Positions 48,891-49,416 of a stretch of DNA of 49,416 bases are shown here, one piece after another; position 1 is the first letter of the stretch, and each line of letters opens with the position of its first letter. Source of the stretch: an uncultured Acetatifactor sp. Lineage in GTDB: Bacteria > Bacillota > Clostridia > Lachnospirales > Lachnospiraceae. Both the position numbers and the translations under genes were made by a program. The notes below the pieces were generated by a model, which saw only the letters and a list, made by a program, of their open reading frames with translations, made no database searches and was not told where the DNA came from. The DNA lies in contig CATKYJ010000033.1 of the NCBI GenBank assembly GCA_949840885.1, positions 1 through 49,416 on the forward strand. Reading direction: 5' to 3'.

Positions 48891-48920
48891 TTGACTGCAC
48901 GTAACGTGCAATTTTACAGT
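48891..48920 (+). promoter_or_regulatory. MerR-type promoter with operator in the spacer
   Basis: TTGACT (48891-48896) and TACAGT (48915-48920) are 18 bp apart. The perfect dyad TGCACGT-A-ACGTGCA (48896-48910) lies in the spacer. A long spacer holding a dyad is characteristic of promoters controlled by MerR proteins, here most simply the gene's own product. Confidence 0.8.
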
Positions 48921-48936
48921 ATTAGGAGGTAAACAT

Positions 48937-49266
48937 ATGCAGGAGGCGACATTGCGTGAAGTGTGTGCTAAGTATAAAGTTTCAAGAAGGGCGGTGCAGG
49001 GGTACGAGAAAGCAGGAATAGTAAAACCAACAGGAAAAAATAAGATGGGCTACTTGCTATATGATACTGCTACACAGGAAAGGATTGGTATAATTCGAAT
49101 GTATCAGGATATTGGATTTTCTGTAAGAGAAATTAAAGAAATCATTGATGCACCGAAAATAAGTGCTAAGCCAATCTTGGAAAAACAATTGGAGAAATTA
49201 AAGAAAGAAAGGAGTCGGATTGAGGAACAGATTGAAATTCTTTATGATTTAATACAAAAAAGATAA
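48937..49266 (+). CDS. MerR family transcriptional regulator
   Basis: This 109-residue protein has the MerR winged helix: LREVCAKYKVSRRAVQGYEK, then GKNKMGYLLYDTATQERIGI and the IGFSVREIKEII segment. A C-terminal antiparallel coiled-coil helix (EKQLEKLKKERSRIEEQIEIL) serves for dimerisation. There is almost no ligand-binding domain, as in short MerR proteins. The start ATG follows TAGGAGG. It has its own promoter with a MerR-type dyad and a terminator in front, so it is a separate unit from the motor operon. What it senses is not visible. Confidence 0.93.
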   Translation: MQEATLREVCAKYKVSRRAVQGYEKAGIVKPTGKNKMGYLLYDTATQERIGIIRMYQDIGFSVREIKEIIDAPKISAKPILEKQLEKLKKERSRIEEQIEILYDLIQKR

Positions 49267-49416
49267 AAATTTAATGTAATATCTGCTTCAATAATAAAGA
49301 ATAAAGGATATAAGCTAACTAAACTCCCATGTCCTGCACACTTGACACCACCATAAATGAAACCTTTTGGGCAAGTCTGGGTTTGCAATTGTTATTTTCT
49401 GGCCGTATACTATAAG
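49267..49416. other. Window-edge sequence without a complete gene
   Basis: On the minus strand two overlapping frames stay open from the window edge to stops near 49314-49324, with short translations such as NPDLPKRFHLWWCQVC. Either could be the end of a gene that starts beyond the window, but neither is recognisable. No terminator was seen. Confidence 0.25.

Noticed and set aside
48775..48936. Treating the MerR gene as the fifth gene of the motor operon
   Set aside because: A strong terminator and a separate MerR-type promoter lie between them.

Overview
The window looks like a chromosomal segment of a gut Lachnospiraceae-type clostridium (inference). The signs are Gram-positive style lipoproteins with no outer-membrane genes, strong AAGGAGG ribosome sites, several TTG and GTG starts, GntR/TetR/AraC-controlled ABC operons, a CIRCE-controlled heat-shock operon and many host- or plant-glycan genes. 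Most of the window is GC-rich. The last 2.8 kb or so (from about 46.6 kb) is clearly AT-rich and looks acquired. No tRNA, rRNA, CRISPR array or intact transposase was seen.

Layout. 0-2.5 kb: a TetR-ABC-permease operon with an autoregulatory palindrome, ending in a composite hairpin repeat that recurs inverted at 34.7 kb. 3-5.5 kb: a heptad-repeat coiled-coil gene, a small conserved protein, and a MarR / FMN-binding pseudogene / flavodoxin locus. 5.7-11.5 kb: a beta-mannoside phosphorolysis cluster (AGE-family epimerase and two GH130 phosphorylases) with a deleted GH2 glucuronidase relic and a divergent AraC regulator. 11.5-14.6 kb: a PAS sensor and a REC-GGDEF diguanylate cyclase behind an attenuator-like hairpin. 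14.6-21.4 kb: response regulator, histidine kinase, lipoprotein, ABC ATPase and a large permease, all reading left. 21.7-25.3 kb: an ECF sigma / membrane protein / ABC / permease operon. 25.9-28.4 kb: a HEAT-repeat protein and a CIRCE-controlled hsp20-dnaJ operon. 28.6-35.7 kb: an orphan antitoxin, then a GH2 / two-permease / solute-binding-protein sugar operon with a divergent AraC regulator. 35.8-39.6 kb: a ZIP metal transporter with a palindromic operator and a GntR (YtrA-like) ABC operon. 39.6-46.2 kb: a frameshifted polysaccharide-lyase-like relic, a GH31 glycosidase, a truncated nitrilase-family gene, an AraC regulator and a GH5-CBM lipoprotein.

The most unusual part is 46.7-48.8 kb. 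It holds a tight four-gene operon with its own consensus promoter and terminator. It encodes a TolQ/ExbB/MotA-like three-helix channel protein, an ExbD/TolR-like partner with the characteristic membrane aspartate and a long coiled coil, and two further small exported proteins (one with an N-terminal helix, one a lipoprotein). The last two share a C-terminal domain that resembles the extracytoplasmic ExbD/TolR fold. A proton-driven 5:2-type motor in an organism that should lack an outer membrane and TonB, with three fold-related outer subunits tethered in three ways, is my candidate for an undescribed system. An autoregulated MerR gene follows as a separate unit.

Gene decay is visible at several loci (FMN-binding protein, GH2 glucuronidase, lyase-like gene, nitrilase-family gene), mostly in carbohydrate or redox accessory functions. 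All family assignments were made by eye from sequence motifs; no database search was run.
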